From: an uncultured Mobilibacterium sp.
Lineage (GTDB): Bacteria; Bacillota; Clostridia; Peptostreptococcales; Anaerovoracaceae
Direction of reading: 5' to 3'
DNA: 13,509 nt
Assembly: GCA_947254375.1 (NCBI GenBank)
Contig: CAMYCF010000015.1
Span: forward strand, 1 to 13,509
Position numbers and translations under genes: made by a program. Positions 7,965-13,509 of this stretch are shown here, in pieces. Below the pieces are notes generated by a model. That model made no database searches, was not told where the DNA came from, and saw only the letters and a list, made by a program, of their open reading frames with translations. How positions within the stretch are numbered: the stretch's first letter is position 1; the number at the start of each line of letters is the position of its first letter.

Positions 7965-8921
7965 TTATTTCGCAAAAAGCTCACTGACGGAAGCGCTCGT
8001 ATATACCCTCGAGATCACCTCCGAGAATATCGGCGCTACCGAAAGCGCCTTCATGTTATCCAGCTTCTTCTCTTCTGGTATCGGAAGCGTATTAAGGACT
8101 ACGAGCTCCTCTATAACGCTGTTTTTGAGCCTTTCTATCGCAGGTCCCGAGAGGACCGCGTGTGTAGCGCACGCATATATGCGCCTTCCGCCGAGCTTCT
8201 TCAGCGCTTCGGCCGCGTTGCATATCGTGCCCGCCGTATCGATCATATCGTCGAGGAGGATGCAGTCCTTCCCGTAGATATCACCGATGATGTTCATTAT
8301 CTCGCTCTTGTTAGGCTCAGGGCGCCTTTTATCGACGATAGCGATCGGACAGTCGAGCTTTTCCGCCATGTTCCTCGCCCTTACTACGCTTCCGTGGTCC
8401 GGCGAAACGACGACTACGTTGCTCGTATCCTTGTTCTCGAGGAAATATTTCGACAGTATCGGGAGTCCTACGAGATGATCGACCGGGATGTCGAAATATC
8501 CCTGGATCTGGTTCGCGTGAAGGTCCATCGTTATTACGCGGTCAACGCCCGCCGCAACGAGAAGGTCCGCCACGAGTTTCGAGGTGATCGGATCCCTCGC
8601 CTTCGCTTTCCTGTCCTGCCTTGCATACCCGTAATAAGGTATTACCGCATTTATCCTTCCCGCGGATGCCCTCTTCATGGCGTCCACCATGATCAAAAGC
8701 TCCATGAGATTGTCGTTTACCGGTGCTCCGGTCGACTGAATGATGAAGATGTCCGCGCCGCGAACGGATTCCCATATGCTGACCTGTATCTCGCCGTCGC
8801 TGAACTTGCTTACGGTCGATTTGCCGAGCTCGATGCCCATCATATCCGCGATCTCTTTCGCGAGCTCCGGATGCGAGTTACAAGTGAACAGTTTGAACGT
8901 AGGAAAGACGCTGTTTTCCAT
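7965..8921 (-). CDS. prs: Ribose-phosphate pyrophosphokinase (PRPP synthetase)
   Basis: A 318-residue class I enzyme making phosphoribosyl pyrophosphate from ribose 5-phosphate and ATP, the precursor for purines, pyrimidines, His, Trp and NAD. Visible family motifs are the flexible loop PYYGYARQDRK (95-105), DLHANQIQGYF (133-143), SPDHGSVVRA (173-182) and the PRPP-binding loop ILLDDMIDTAGT (221-232). Length is usual. The AGGGGG site lies 7 bases before the ATG. It follows the glmU-like gene by 80 bases; that gap holds a GC-rich hairpin. glmU-prs adjacency is a conserved Firmicutes pairing. PurR, whose effector is PRPP, is encoded about 2.4 kb away on the opposite strand. Confidence 0.97.
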   Translation of the reverse strand: MENSVFPTFKLFTCNSHPELAKEIADMMGIELGKSTVSKFSDGEIQVSIWESVRGADIFIIQSTGAPVNDNLMELLIMVDAMKRASAGRINAVIPYYGYARQDRKAKARDPITSKLVADLLVAAGVDRVITMDLHANQIQGYFDIPVDHLVGLPILSKYFLENKDTSNVVVVSPDHGSVVRARNMAEKLDCPIAIVDKRRPEPNKSEIMNIIGDIYGKDCILLDDMIDTAGTICNAAEALKKLGGRRIYACATHAVLSGPAIERLKNSVIEELVVLNTLPIPEEKKLDNMKALSVAPIFSEVISRVYTSASVSELFAK

Positions 8922-8978
8922 CTGATTACCCCCTGAGTCTGAATCTTTAAAAATTTTGCGTAAAAGTTTCTGTTGCTC

Positions 8979-8994
8979 GGCGGCGGAAGCCGCC
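8979..8994 (-). other. GC-rich hairpin between glmU and prs
   Basis: GGCGGC and GCCGCC form a perfect 6-bp all-GC stem around a four-base loop, starting 8 bases past the glmU stop on the minus strand. It is not followed by a T run in either direction, so it is not a standard intrinsic terminator. It could be an mRNA processing or stability element between two co-transcribed genes; that is inference. Confidence 0.55.
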
Positions 8995-9001
8995 CCGCTT
9001 G

Positions 9002-9715
9002 TTAATCTTTCTTGATATCCTTCTTCAGGATCTTCCTCTGTTTTACCCAGTTTTCCTTGTTTTCGGCCCTTACCCTGCCGATGCAGAGAGCATCGCTCGG
9101 TACGTCCTTCGTGATCGTCGTACCGGCAGCGACATATGCGCCTTCGCCGACTTCAACAGGCGAAACGAGGTTCGAATTGCATCCGATAAAAGCATCGTCT
9201 CCCACCGTCGACCTGTACTTCTTCGCTCCGTCGTAGTTGACGAATACGACGCCGCAGCCGAGGTTTACATTTTTACCGACATCCGCATCTCCGATGTACG
9301 TGAGGTGCGAGGACTTGCTGCCATCTCCGAAATTCGAATTCTTGACTTCGACGAAGTCGCCGATCTTGCAGTTGTTTCCGATCCTGCTGCCCGGTCTCAG
9401 GTATGCGAACGGACCGACGCTCGTGTTTTCTCCGACGACGCTCTCGTAGATGTACGCCGTTTTTACGACCGTTCCCGATCCGATCTCGGAATCCTCGATG
9501 TAGGAGGACTGGCCGATGTAGGCTCCGCTTTTTATAACGCTTTTACCTTTAATCGTAACGTTGTTAGCGATGACGGCGCCCGGCTCGATAACTACGCTGT
9601 CATCGATGTATGCCGTATTTATATCCACGAACTCGACGCCCTCTTCGAGGCGCTTCCTGTTCGCGAGCATCTTCTGTTTTTCTTTTTCCATGTACTCCAT
9701 TACTCTGTCTTCCAT
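9002..9715 (-). CDS. glmU: GlmU acetyltransferase domain only (glucosamine-1-phosphate N-acetyltransferase)
   Basis: A 237-residue left-handed beta-helix protein matching the C-terminal half of GlmU; the usual N-terminal uridyltransferase domain of about 225 residues is absent. Residues 1-25 resemble the linker helix that joins the two halves in full-length GlmU, then hexapeptide repeats begin near NTAYIDDSVVIEPG (33-46). Acetyltransfer residues known from E. coli GlmU appear conserved: R107 in AYLRPG, K125 in FVEVK, H137 and Y140 in SSHLTYIGDA, N160 in VNYDG and K166. The expected reaction is acetyl-CoA plus glucosamine 1-phosphate to N-acetylglucosamine 1-phosphate, for cell-wall precursors. 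A GGAGG site precedes the ATG by 11 bases, and the upstream 86 bases contain no remnant of the missing domain. It sits between murC and prs, where full glmU is found in other Firmicutes. The UDP-transfer step must come from another gene not in this window. Confidence 0.9.
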   Translation of the reverse strand: MEDRVMEYMEKEKQKMLANRKRLEEGVEFVDINTAYIDDSVVIEPGAVIANNVTIKGKSVIKSGAYIGQSSYIEDSEIGSGTVVKTAYIYESVVGENTSVGPFAYLRPGSRIGNNCKIGDFVEVKNSNFGDGSKSSHLTYIGDADVGKNVNLGCGVVFVNYDGAKKYRSTVGDDAFIGCNSNLVSPVEVGEGAYVAAGTTITKDVPSDALCIGRVRAENKENWVKQRKILKKDIKKD

Positions 9716-9749
9716 ACTTCTTTTTACCTCCGAATGAATTTATATCTTT

Positions 9750-9827
9750 CTGTTTCTCGGCATTTTTACCGAGAGCTGTTCCTCGGCGTTTTTACCGAGA
9801 ACTATTTATCTGGATTTTTACCGAGAA
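9750..9827. repeat. 26-bp tandem repeat, three copies, at the murC 3' end
   Basis: Three adjacent 26-base units: 9802-9827 (the last murC codons and stop), 9776-9801 and 9750-9775. On the minus strand each starts YTCTCGGTAAAAA. The two outer, non-coding copies agree at all but three positions and each contains an inverted repeat (CTCGG ... CCGAG) that can form a short hairpin. The coding copy is more diverged in its second half. Confidence 0.88.
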
Positions 9828-11190
9828 CGAGCTCGCCGACCTTGTAAACGTCGCCGGCGCCCATCGTCATTATGATGTCCCCCGCCTCAGCCTTTTTATT
9901 GAGATACTTCGCGATGTCCTCGAAATCGCTGACATAGTAGATCTCGCGGTCGGGATATTTTTCTCTCATGCTCCTCATGAGCTTGAACGAGGAGATGCCG
10001 TATATGTCCTTCTCTCTCGCGGCGTAAATATCCGTGAGGATCAACACATCCACGTTGTCAAATGCCTCCGTAAACTCTTTGAAAAGCGCCTTCGTCCTCG
10101 TATATGTGTGCGGCTGGAAAACGCACCAGAGCTTGTTGTGCTTGACTTTTGCCGCCGCCGAAAGCGTCGCTTTTATCTCCGTCGGGTGATGCGCGTAATC
10201 GTCTATCACGACGACCCCGTTCTTAGTCGTGCCGGTGTAATCAAAGCGCCTGTGTGTCCCGGTAAAAGAGTGCAGCGTTTCCGCTATCACTTCCGGTTCC
10301 ACGCCGAGCTTAAAGCAAACGGCGAACGCGGCCATGGCGTTCAGGATGTTGTGCTCGCCCGGTACGCTCAGATGTATCGTGCATATCTTCTTTCCCTTAG
10401 AGCAGATATCGAATATCGGATACCCGTTTTCGTCGAACACGGTGTTCTCCGCGTAAAAATCTCCGTCCTTCGAATATCCGTACGTCACATAATTGCTGAC
10501 GCTCTTCAGGACCTCCTGCACGAAAGGATTGCCGTTGTACGCAACGAGTATCCCGCCCTTAGGGATCTGATGAGCGAACTGCATGAACGACCTCGTTATG
10601 TGATCTATATCCTTGAAGTAGTCGAGGTGGTCCGAATCGATGTTCAGGATGACGCCGACCGTCGGATGAAGGCTCAGGAAGCTGTCCATGTACTCGCATG
10701 CTTCGGTAACGAAATATTCGTTGCTTCCGATCTCGACGTTGCCGTTGATCTCCGGCAGATTTCCGCCTACGAGTATCGTCGGCTGATACTTCGCGTTCCT
10801 AAGGATGAGCGAGATCATGCCCGTCGTCGTCGTTTTACCGTGGGTGCCGCAAACCGCGATGCTGTTACGGTACTGCTCCATTATCATACCGAGCGCTTCC
10901 GCACGCGTTATCGTCGGTATTCCGAGCTCGCGGGCCCTCACCATCTCCGGGTTCTCCGAAGAAACGGCGGCAGAGTAAACTAAAAGATCGCAACCGTCAA
11001 CATTTTCGGCGCGATGCTCATAGAATACTTTTATCCCCTTTTTCTCCAGATGATCGGTGACTTCCGACTCCTTCATGTCGGAACCCGATACTATATGCCC
11101 GTTATCCTCCAATATCTCGGCAACGGCGGAAAGACCTATGCCCCCGATGCCTATACAGTGTATCTTTTTATACTTAGAAATGTCTGTCAC
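9802..11190 (-). CDS. murC: UDP-N-acetylmuramate--L-alanine ligase MurC
   Basis: A 462-residue cytosolic Mur ligase that adds L-alanine to UDP-MurNAc, the first step of the peptidoglycan peptide stem. It shows the N-terminal Rossmann motif HCIGIGGIGLSA (11-22), the ATP loop CGTHGKTTTT (from about 114), EACEYMDSFL in the central domain, HNILNAMAA, HRRFDYTG and DDYAHHPTEI in the C-terminal part. I place the start at GTG 11188-11190: GGAGG at 11201-11197 lies 6 bases before it, and the predicted transcription start (about 11216) is nearly on top of the upstream ATG at 11214, which would leave that ATG without a leader. The ATG version would add eight residues whose codons are the ribosome-binding site. 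It heads the minus-strand series and is followed by the GlmU domain, linking early peptidoglycan steps. Its last codons are part of a tandem repeat. Confidence 0.96.
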   Translation of the reverse strand: MTDISKYKKIHCIGIGGIGLSAVAEILEDNGHIVSGSDMKESEVTDHLEKKGIKVFYEHRAENVDGCDLLVYSAAVSSENPEMVRARELGIPTITRAEALGMIMEQYRNSIAVCGTHGKTTTTGMISLILRNAKYQPTILVGGNLPEINGNVEIGSNEYFVTEACEYMDSFLSLHPTVGVILNIDSDHLDYFKDIDHITRSFMQFAHQIPKGGILVAYNGNPFVQEVLKSVSNYVTYGYSKDGDFYAENTVFDENGYPIFDICSKGKKICTIHLSVPGEHNILNAMAAFAVCFKLGVEPEVIAETLHSFTGTHRRFDYTGTTKNGVVVIDDYAHHPTEIKATLSAAAKVKHNKLWCVFQPHTYTRTKALFKEFTEAFDNVDVLILTDIYAAREKDIYGISSFKLMRSMREKYPDREIYYVSDFEDIAKYLNKKAEAGDIIMTMGAGDVYKVGELVLGKNPDK

Positions 11191-11196
11191 GGGAAA

Positions 11197-11201
11197 CCTC
11201 C
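11197..11201 (-). promoter_or_regulatory. Ribosome-binding site deciding the murC start
   Basis: GGAGG on the minus strand, 6 bases before GTG ACA GAC. It lies inside the longer open frame that begins with ATG at 11214, which argues for the GTG start. Confidence 0.82.
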
Positions 11202-11222
11202 GATCGATTTTCATACATGGCT

Positions 11223-11251
11223 ATTATATGCTAGCTTCCTTGAGTTTACAA
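11223..11251 (-). promoter_or_regulatory. Sigma-A promoter of murC
   Basis: On the minus strand TTGTAA (11251-11246), a 17-base spacer and TATAAT (11228-11223). Predicted transcription start near 11216. Its -35 box is 19 bases from the -35 box of the divergent purR promoter. Confidence 0.83.
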
Positions 11252-11270
11252 GAAAATGGCTTTCTTTTAA

Positions 11271-11298
11271 TTGACATTTTATGCGGTGCCGTTAAAAT
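11271..11298 (+). promoter_or_regulatory. Sigma-A promoter of purR
   Basis: TTGACA (11271-11276), a 16-base spacer and TAAAAT (11293-11298). Predicted start near 11305, giving a leader of about 20 bases that holds the GGAGGGG ribosome-binding site. I found no clear PurBox-like site (CCGAAC core in an AT-rich setting) around it. Confidence 0.82.
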
Positions 11299-11323
11299 TA
11301 AAGGGTAAACGGAGGGGCCCGGA

Positions 11324-12151
11324 ATGAAAAAGAACAGAAGAGTCGCGGCGCTGATATCGGAACTTACGGCGAACCCGCGCAGGCTATACAGAATATCGTA
11401 TTTTTGCGAAAAATTCGGAGCCGCCAAGTCGAGCATCAGCGAGGACATAAAATCGGCGTCCGAGATCCTGACCGAAAGCGGCCGCGGAAGGCTTGAAACG
11501 GTGCCGGGAGCCGGAGGCGGAGTTCGCTTCGTCGCCGGGATCACCGAGGATGCTGCGGAAGCCGTGCTCGATAAGCTCTGCATCAGGCTCTCAAACCCGT
11601 CGAGGGTCCTCGTCGGCGAGTTCCTCTATACGTCCGACATAATGTTCGAGAGCCACGATGTTCGCGACATGGCTCTGATATTCGCAGAAGTGTTCAAGGA
11701 TGTCGAAGCCGACTACATCGTCACGGTCGAGACCAAGGGAGTCCCGCTCGCACTCGCCGTATCGCACTTCCTCAACATCCCGCTCGTCGTAGCAAGAAGA
11801 GAAGCGAAGCACAGCGAAGGCTCTACGATAAGCATCCACTATTTCTCGGATTCGAACGAAAGAATACAGAGACTCTCACTCTCCCGCCGCGCAGTCGAGC
11901 AGGGAAAAAAGGCGATAATAATCGACGACTTCATGAGGGCCGGCGGAAGCCTCAAGGGTCTCACGGAGATACTGCTGGAATTCGACATCACGACAGTCGC
12001 TGCGGGCGTCGCGATCGCATCGAGGATGCCGGCAAAAAAGAAGATTTCCGAGTACACCCCCCTCCTCTATCTCGACGAGATAAACGAATTCGACAACAAA
12101 AAAGTCTCAGTTTCCCCGAACAGGGAACTTTTTACACATAACACACAATAA
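11324..12151 (+). CDS. purR: Pur operon repressor PurR (Bacillus type)
   Basis: A 275-residue transcription regulator. Residues 1-72 form a winged helix-turn-helix (RLYRISYFCEKFGAAKSSIS, then the GAGGGVRFV wing), and residues 73-275 a type I phosphoribosyltransferase fold with the PRPP-binding loop AIIIDDFMRAGGSLKG (197-212). This pairing is unique to the Gram-positive PurR family, unrelated to the LacI-type PurR of E. coli. Known role: binds PurBoxes upstream of purine genes as a dimer and is released by PRPP, so purine synthesis rises when PRPP accumulates. GGAGGGG lies 6 bases before the ATG. It is divergent from murC; in Bacillus purR reads in the same direction as spoVG-glmU-prs, so orientation differs here, and the usual ridA (yabJ) and spoVG genes are missing. 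Regulator identity is firm; its target genes are not in view. Confidence 0.95.
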   Translation: MKKNRRVAALISELTANPRRLYRISYFCEKFGAAKSSISEDIKSASEILTESGRGRLETVPGAGGGVRFVAGITEDAAEAVLDKLCIRLSNPSRVLVGEFLYTSDIMFESHDVRDMALIFAEVFKDVEADYIVTVETKGVPLALAVSHFLNIPLVVARREAKHSEGSTISIHYFSDSNERIQRLSLSRRAVEQGKKAIIIDDFMRAGGSLKGLTEILLEFDITTVAAGVAIASRMPAKKKISEYTPLLYLDEINEFDNKKVSVSPNRELFTHNTQ

Positions 12152-12153
12152 TG

Positions 12154-12184
12154 TTGATAAAAGCACACTTTTATTAGATATAAT
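12154..12184 (+). promoter_or_regulatory. Possible promoter of the PHP gene
   Basis: TTGATA (12154-12159) and TATAAT (12179-12184) lie just after the purR stop codon, but with a 19-base spacer, which is longer than ideal. The leader would be about 60 bases. The -10 box overlaps the start of a hairpin that could instead end purR transcription. Confidence 0.42.
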
Positions 12185-12207
12185 CAACTTGTTAAGTTTG
12201 ATTTTTA
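12183..12207 (+). terminator. Weak AT-rich terminator candidate after purR
   Basis: ATCAACTT (12183-12190), loop GTT, and AAGTTTGAT (12194-12202, one bulged T) form a stem followed by five T (12203-12207). The stem is AT-rich and probably weak, and it overlaps the putative -10 box of the next gene. Confidence 0.4.
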
Positions 12208-12249
12208 CCCGATGAACTGCGCGAAGGCGCAGGAAGGAGAACTGCCTAT

Positions 12250-13044
12250 ATGAGATTCGATATGCACTGCCACACCAGATACGGTTCCATAGACGCCAAA
12301 GTACGTATCTCCGATTATGTAAAAATGCTCAAAGCCAAGGGCTATGACGGCATGCTCGTCACGGATCACGATTCGTACAGAGGATACGACCTGTGGAGGC
12401 AGTCGCCGGAAAGCAAAGAGACGGACTTCGTCGTTCTGAGAGGTATCGAATACGATACCAGGGACGCCGGGCATTTTATAGTTGTCCTTCCCGACGGGGT
12501 GCATATAAAAGCGCTGTCGATAAGGGGCATGAGCGTAAAAGCTCTCGTAAAACTCGTCCACAGATACGGCGGCATCGTCGGCCCTGCCCACCCTTTCGGC
12601 GTAAGGTGCTCGAGCGCGATGTTTTTCAGGACCATGGAACACAACCGCCACCTCATATCCGAGTTCGACTTCATCGAAGGGTTCAACACGTGTGAGAGCG
12701 AACGTTCGAACGAGCTCGCGGAACTCCTCGGCGAAGAATTCGACAAGCCGATGTTCGGAGGCTCCGACTCGCACGACTATAAATACGTGGGCATGGGATT
12801 CACGGACATAGATGCCGATATAAAATGCAACAACGATCTCATCGCAGCGGTAAAAGCGGCCGCTCTCGGTGAAACGACGATACAGCACGGCGGTATCGTC
12901 CGAGGTAAAACCTTCAAGTCGTCGCAGGCGCACGCCTTTTATTCCGTGTACGCCTTCATGATCTACAACGCGGCGCTCGGCCTGATCTTCAGCCCTTACA
13001 GGGTAAGGAAGGTAAAAAAAGCGATAAAAGCCGTCGCCCTCTAA
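12250..13044 (+). CDS. PHP-domain metal-dependent phosphoesterase
   Basis: A 264-residue protein with the PHP metal-site motifs: DMHCHT (H6, H8), VTDHD (D39, H40), GIEYD (E67), PAHPFG (H114) and GGSDSH (D173, H175). PHP enzymes hydrolyse phosphate esters with two or three metal ions; stand-alone members include 3',5'-nucleoside bisphosphate phosphatases and histidinol phosphatases, and the substrate here cannot be told from sequence. The PHP core ends near residue 215; the last 45 residues contain a hydrophobic stretch (about 229-250) and end in a basic tail (RVRKVKKAIK), perhaps a membrane-contacting segment. AAGGAGA lies 9 bases before the ATG. It follows purR by 98 bases on the same strand; a possible promoter and a weak hairpin lie between, so co-transcription is uncertain. 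It ends before a clear bidirectional terminator. Confidence 0.87.
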   Translation: MRFDMHCHTRYGSIDAKVRISDYVKMLKAKGYDGMLVTDHDSYRGYDLWRQSPESKETDFVVLRGIEYDTRDAGHFIVVLPDGVHIKALSIRGMSVKALVKLVHRYGGIVGPAHPFGVRCSSAMFFRTMEHNRHLISEFDFIEGFNTCESERSNELAELLGEEFDKPMFGGSDSHDYKYVGMGFTDIDADIKCNNDLIAAVKAAALGETTIQHGGIVRGKTFKSSQAHAFYSVYAFMIYNAALGLIFSPYRVRKVKKAIKAVAL

Positions 13045-13160
13045 AAGCGGGCAATTTTCAGTTCGGAGCTGCGGATGCGCCGGTTTCAATGCTGAGCGGC
13101 GGATACGCCGGGCACGGAGCGACGGGACAGCCGCGTTTTCGAGAAAGATGATAAAAAGCA

Positions 13161-13195
13161 TAAAAAAAGCGAAGGCCGATGCCTTCGTTTTCTTT
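13161..13195. terminator. Bidirectional Rho-independent terminator
   Basis: CGAAGGC (13170-13176), loop CGAT and GCCTTCG (13181-13187) form a perfect 7-bp stem. On plus it is followed by TTTTCTTTT; on minus it is followed by GC and then seven T (from the A run 13162-13168). It can stop both the PHP gene and the converging tRNA operon. Confidence 0.92.
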
Positions 13196-13199
13196 TACC

Positions 13200-13273
<74 letters not shown>

Positions 13274-13274
13274 A

Positions 13275-13349
13275 TGGCTAGGGTAGCAGGATTCGAACCT
13301 GCGAATGACGGAATCAGAATCCGTTGCCTTACCGCTTGGCTATACCCCA
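13275..13349 (-). tRNA. tRNA-Gln (CTG)
   Basis: Acceptor TGGGGTA / TACCCTA with a U1-A72 pair typical of tRNA-Gln, anticodon stem ACGGA / TCCGT around loop TTCTGAT (anticodon CTG), T loop TTCGAAT, discriminator G and encoded CCA (13277-13275). Only one base separates it from tRNA-Cys. Confidence 0.95.
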
Positions 13350-13355
13350 TCATGT

Positions 13356-13432
13356 TGGGGTGGGTAGTGGGATTCGAACCCACGTATACAGGAGCCACAA
13401 CCCTGGGTCTTAACCACTTGACGATACCCACC
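13356..13432 (-). tRNA. tRNA-His (GTG)
   Basis: Eight-base-pair acceptor GGTGGGTA / TACCCACC, including the extra G at -1 paired with C73 that marks tRNA-His. Anticodon loop TTGTGGC gives GTG. The T loop is TTCGAAT and CCA is encoded (13358-13356). Confidence 0.96.
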
Positions 13433-13445
13433 GTATTAATTAAAT

Positions 13446-13509
13446 TGGCGACCGGGATCGGGCTCGAACCGACGACCTCCAGCGTGACAGGCTGGCATTC
13501 TAACCAACT
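13446..13509 (-). tRNA. tRNA-Asp (GTC), 5' end outside the window
   Basis: Anticodon stem CCAGC / GCTGG around loop CTGTCAC (anticodon GTC), T arm GTCGG / CCGAT with loop TTCGAGC, 3' acceptor strand CCCGGTC, discriminator G and encoded CCA (13448-13446). The 5' acceptor strand and the start of the D arm lie beyond the right edge. Confidence 0.93.

Noticed and set aside
7959..8936. A 325-residue plus-strand open frame covering prs exactly on the other strand
   Set aside because: Its boundaries follow prs and its sequence is the mirror frame of a conserved enzyme; no independent coding signal.
9610..10983. A 457-residue plus-strand open frame opposite glmU and murC
   Set aside because: Antisense to two conserved genes, with composition of a shadow frame and no family motif.
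12205..13161. A 318-residue minus-strand open frame opposite the PHP gene
   Set aside because: The plus-strand PHP gene has complete metal motifs and a good ribosome-binding site; the minus frame has neither.

Overview
The window looks like chromosomal core DNA from a low-GC-lineage Gram-positive (Firmicutes), most likely a member of the Clostridia with roughly balanced base composition. The evidence is the conserved gene order PurR / GlmU-Prs-Pth-Mfd / SpoVB-like flippase / HU / RqcP, which echoes the Bacillus purR-spoVG-glmU-prs-ctc-pth-mfd-spoVT-yabM-yabN-yabO region, together with consensus sigma-A promoters, strong GGAGG ribosome-binding sites and tRNA genes that encode CCA. Placement below class level is only a guess.

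Layout. Positions 1-76 hold the first codons of rqcP (minus). hup (148-426, minus) is a self-contained unit with a textbook TTGACA-17-TATAAT promoter and a UUCG-capped terminator. From 626 to 11190 there is one long minus-strand series, in transcription order: murC, a stand-alone GlmU acetyltransferase domain, prs, pth, mfd, an mtaD-type deaminase and a SpoVB-like flippase. pth and mfd overlap by 11 bases. mtaD has its own promoter just after mfd. murC starts from a promoter at 11223-11251 that lies back to back with the promoter of purR (11324-12151, plus). A PHP-domain phosphoesterase gene follows on plus (12250-13044). A bidirectional terminator at 13161-13195 separates it from a minus-strand tRNA array, transcribed Asp-His-Gln-Cys, whose tRNA-Asp runs off the window end.

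How the genes relate. The long series joins peptidoglycan precursor supply (MurC, GlmU acetyltransferase, the lipid-linked flippase), PRPP synthesis (Prs), translation quality control (Pth, and RqcP nearby) and transcription-coupled repair (Mfd). PurR senses PRPP, the product of Prs, and is encoded divergently.

I see no mobile element, CRISPR array, phage gene or defence system, and no convincing undescribed multi-gene system. The points most worth a second look are: the GlmU protein lacking its uridyltransferase half; a 26-bp triple tandem repeat formed from the 3' end of murC; 19-bp repeats in the mtaD leader; the low-complexity tail on Mfd; and the murC start codon, where promoter and ribosome-binding site argue for a GTG rather than the upstream ATG.
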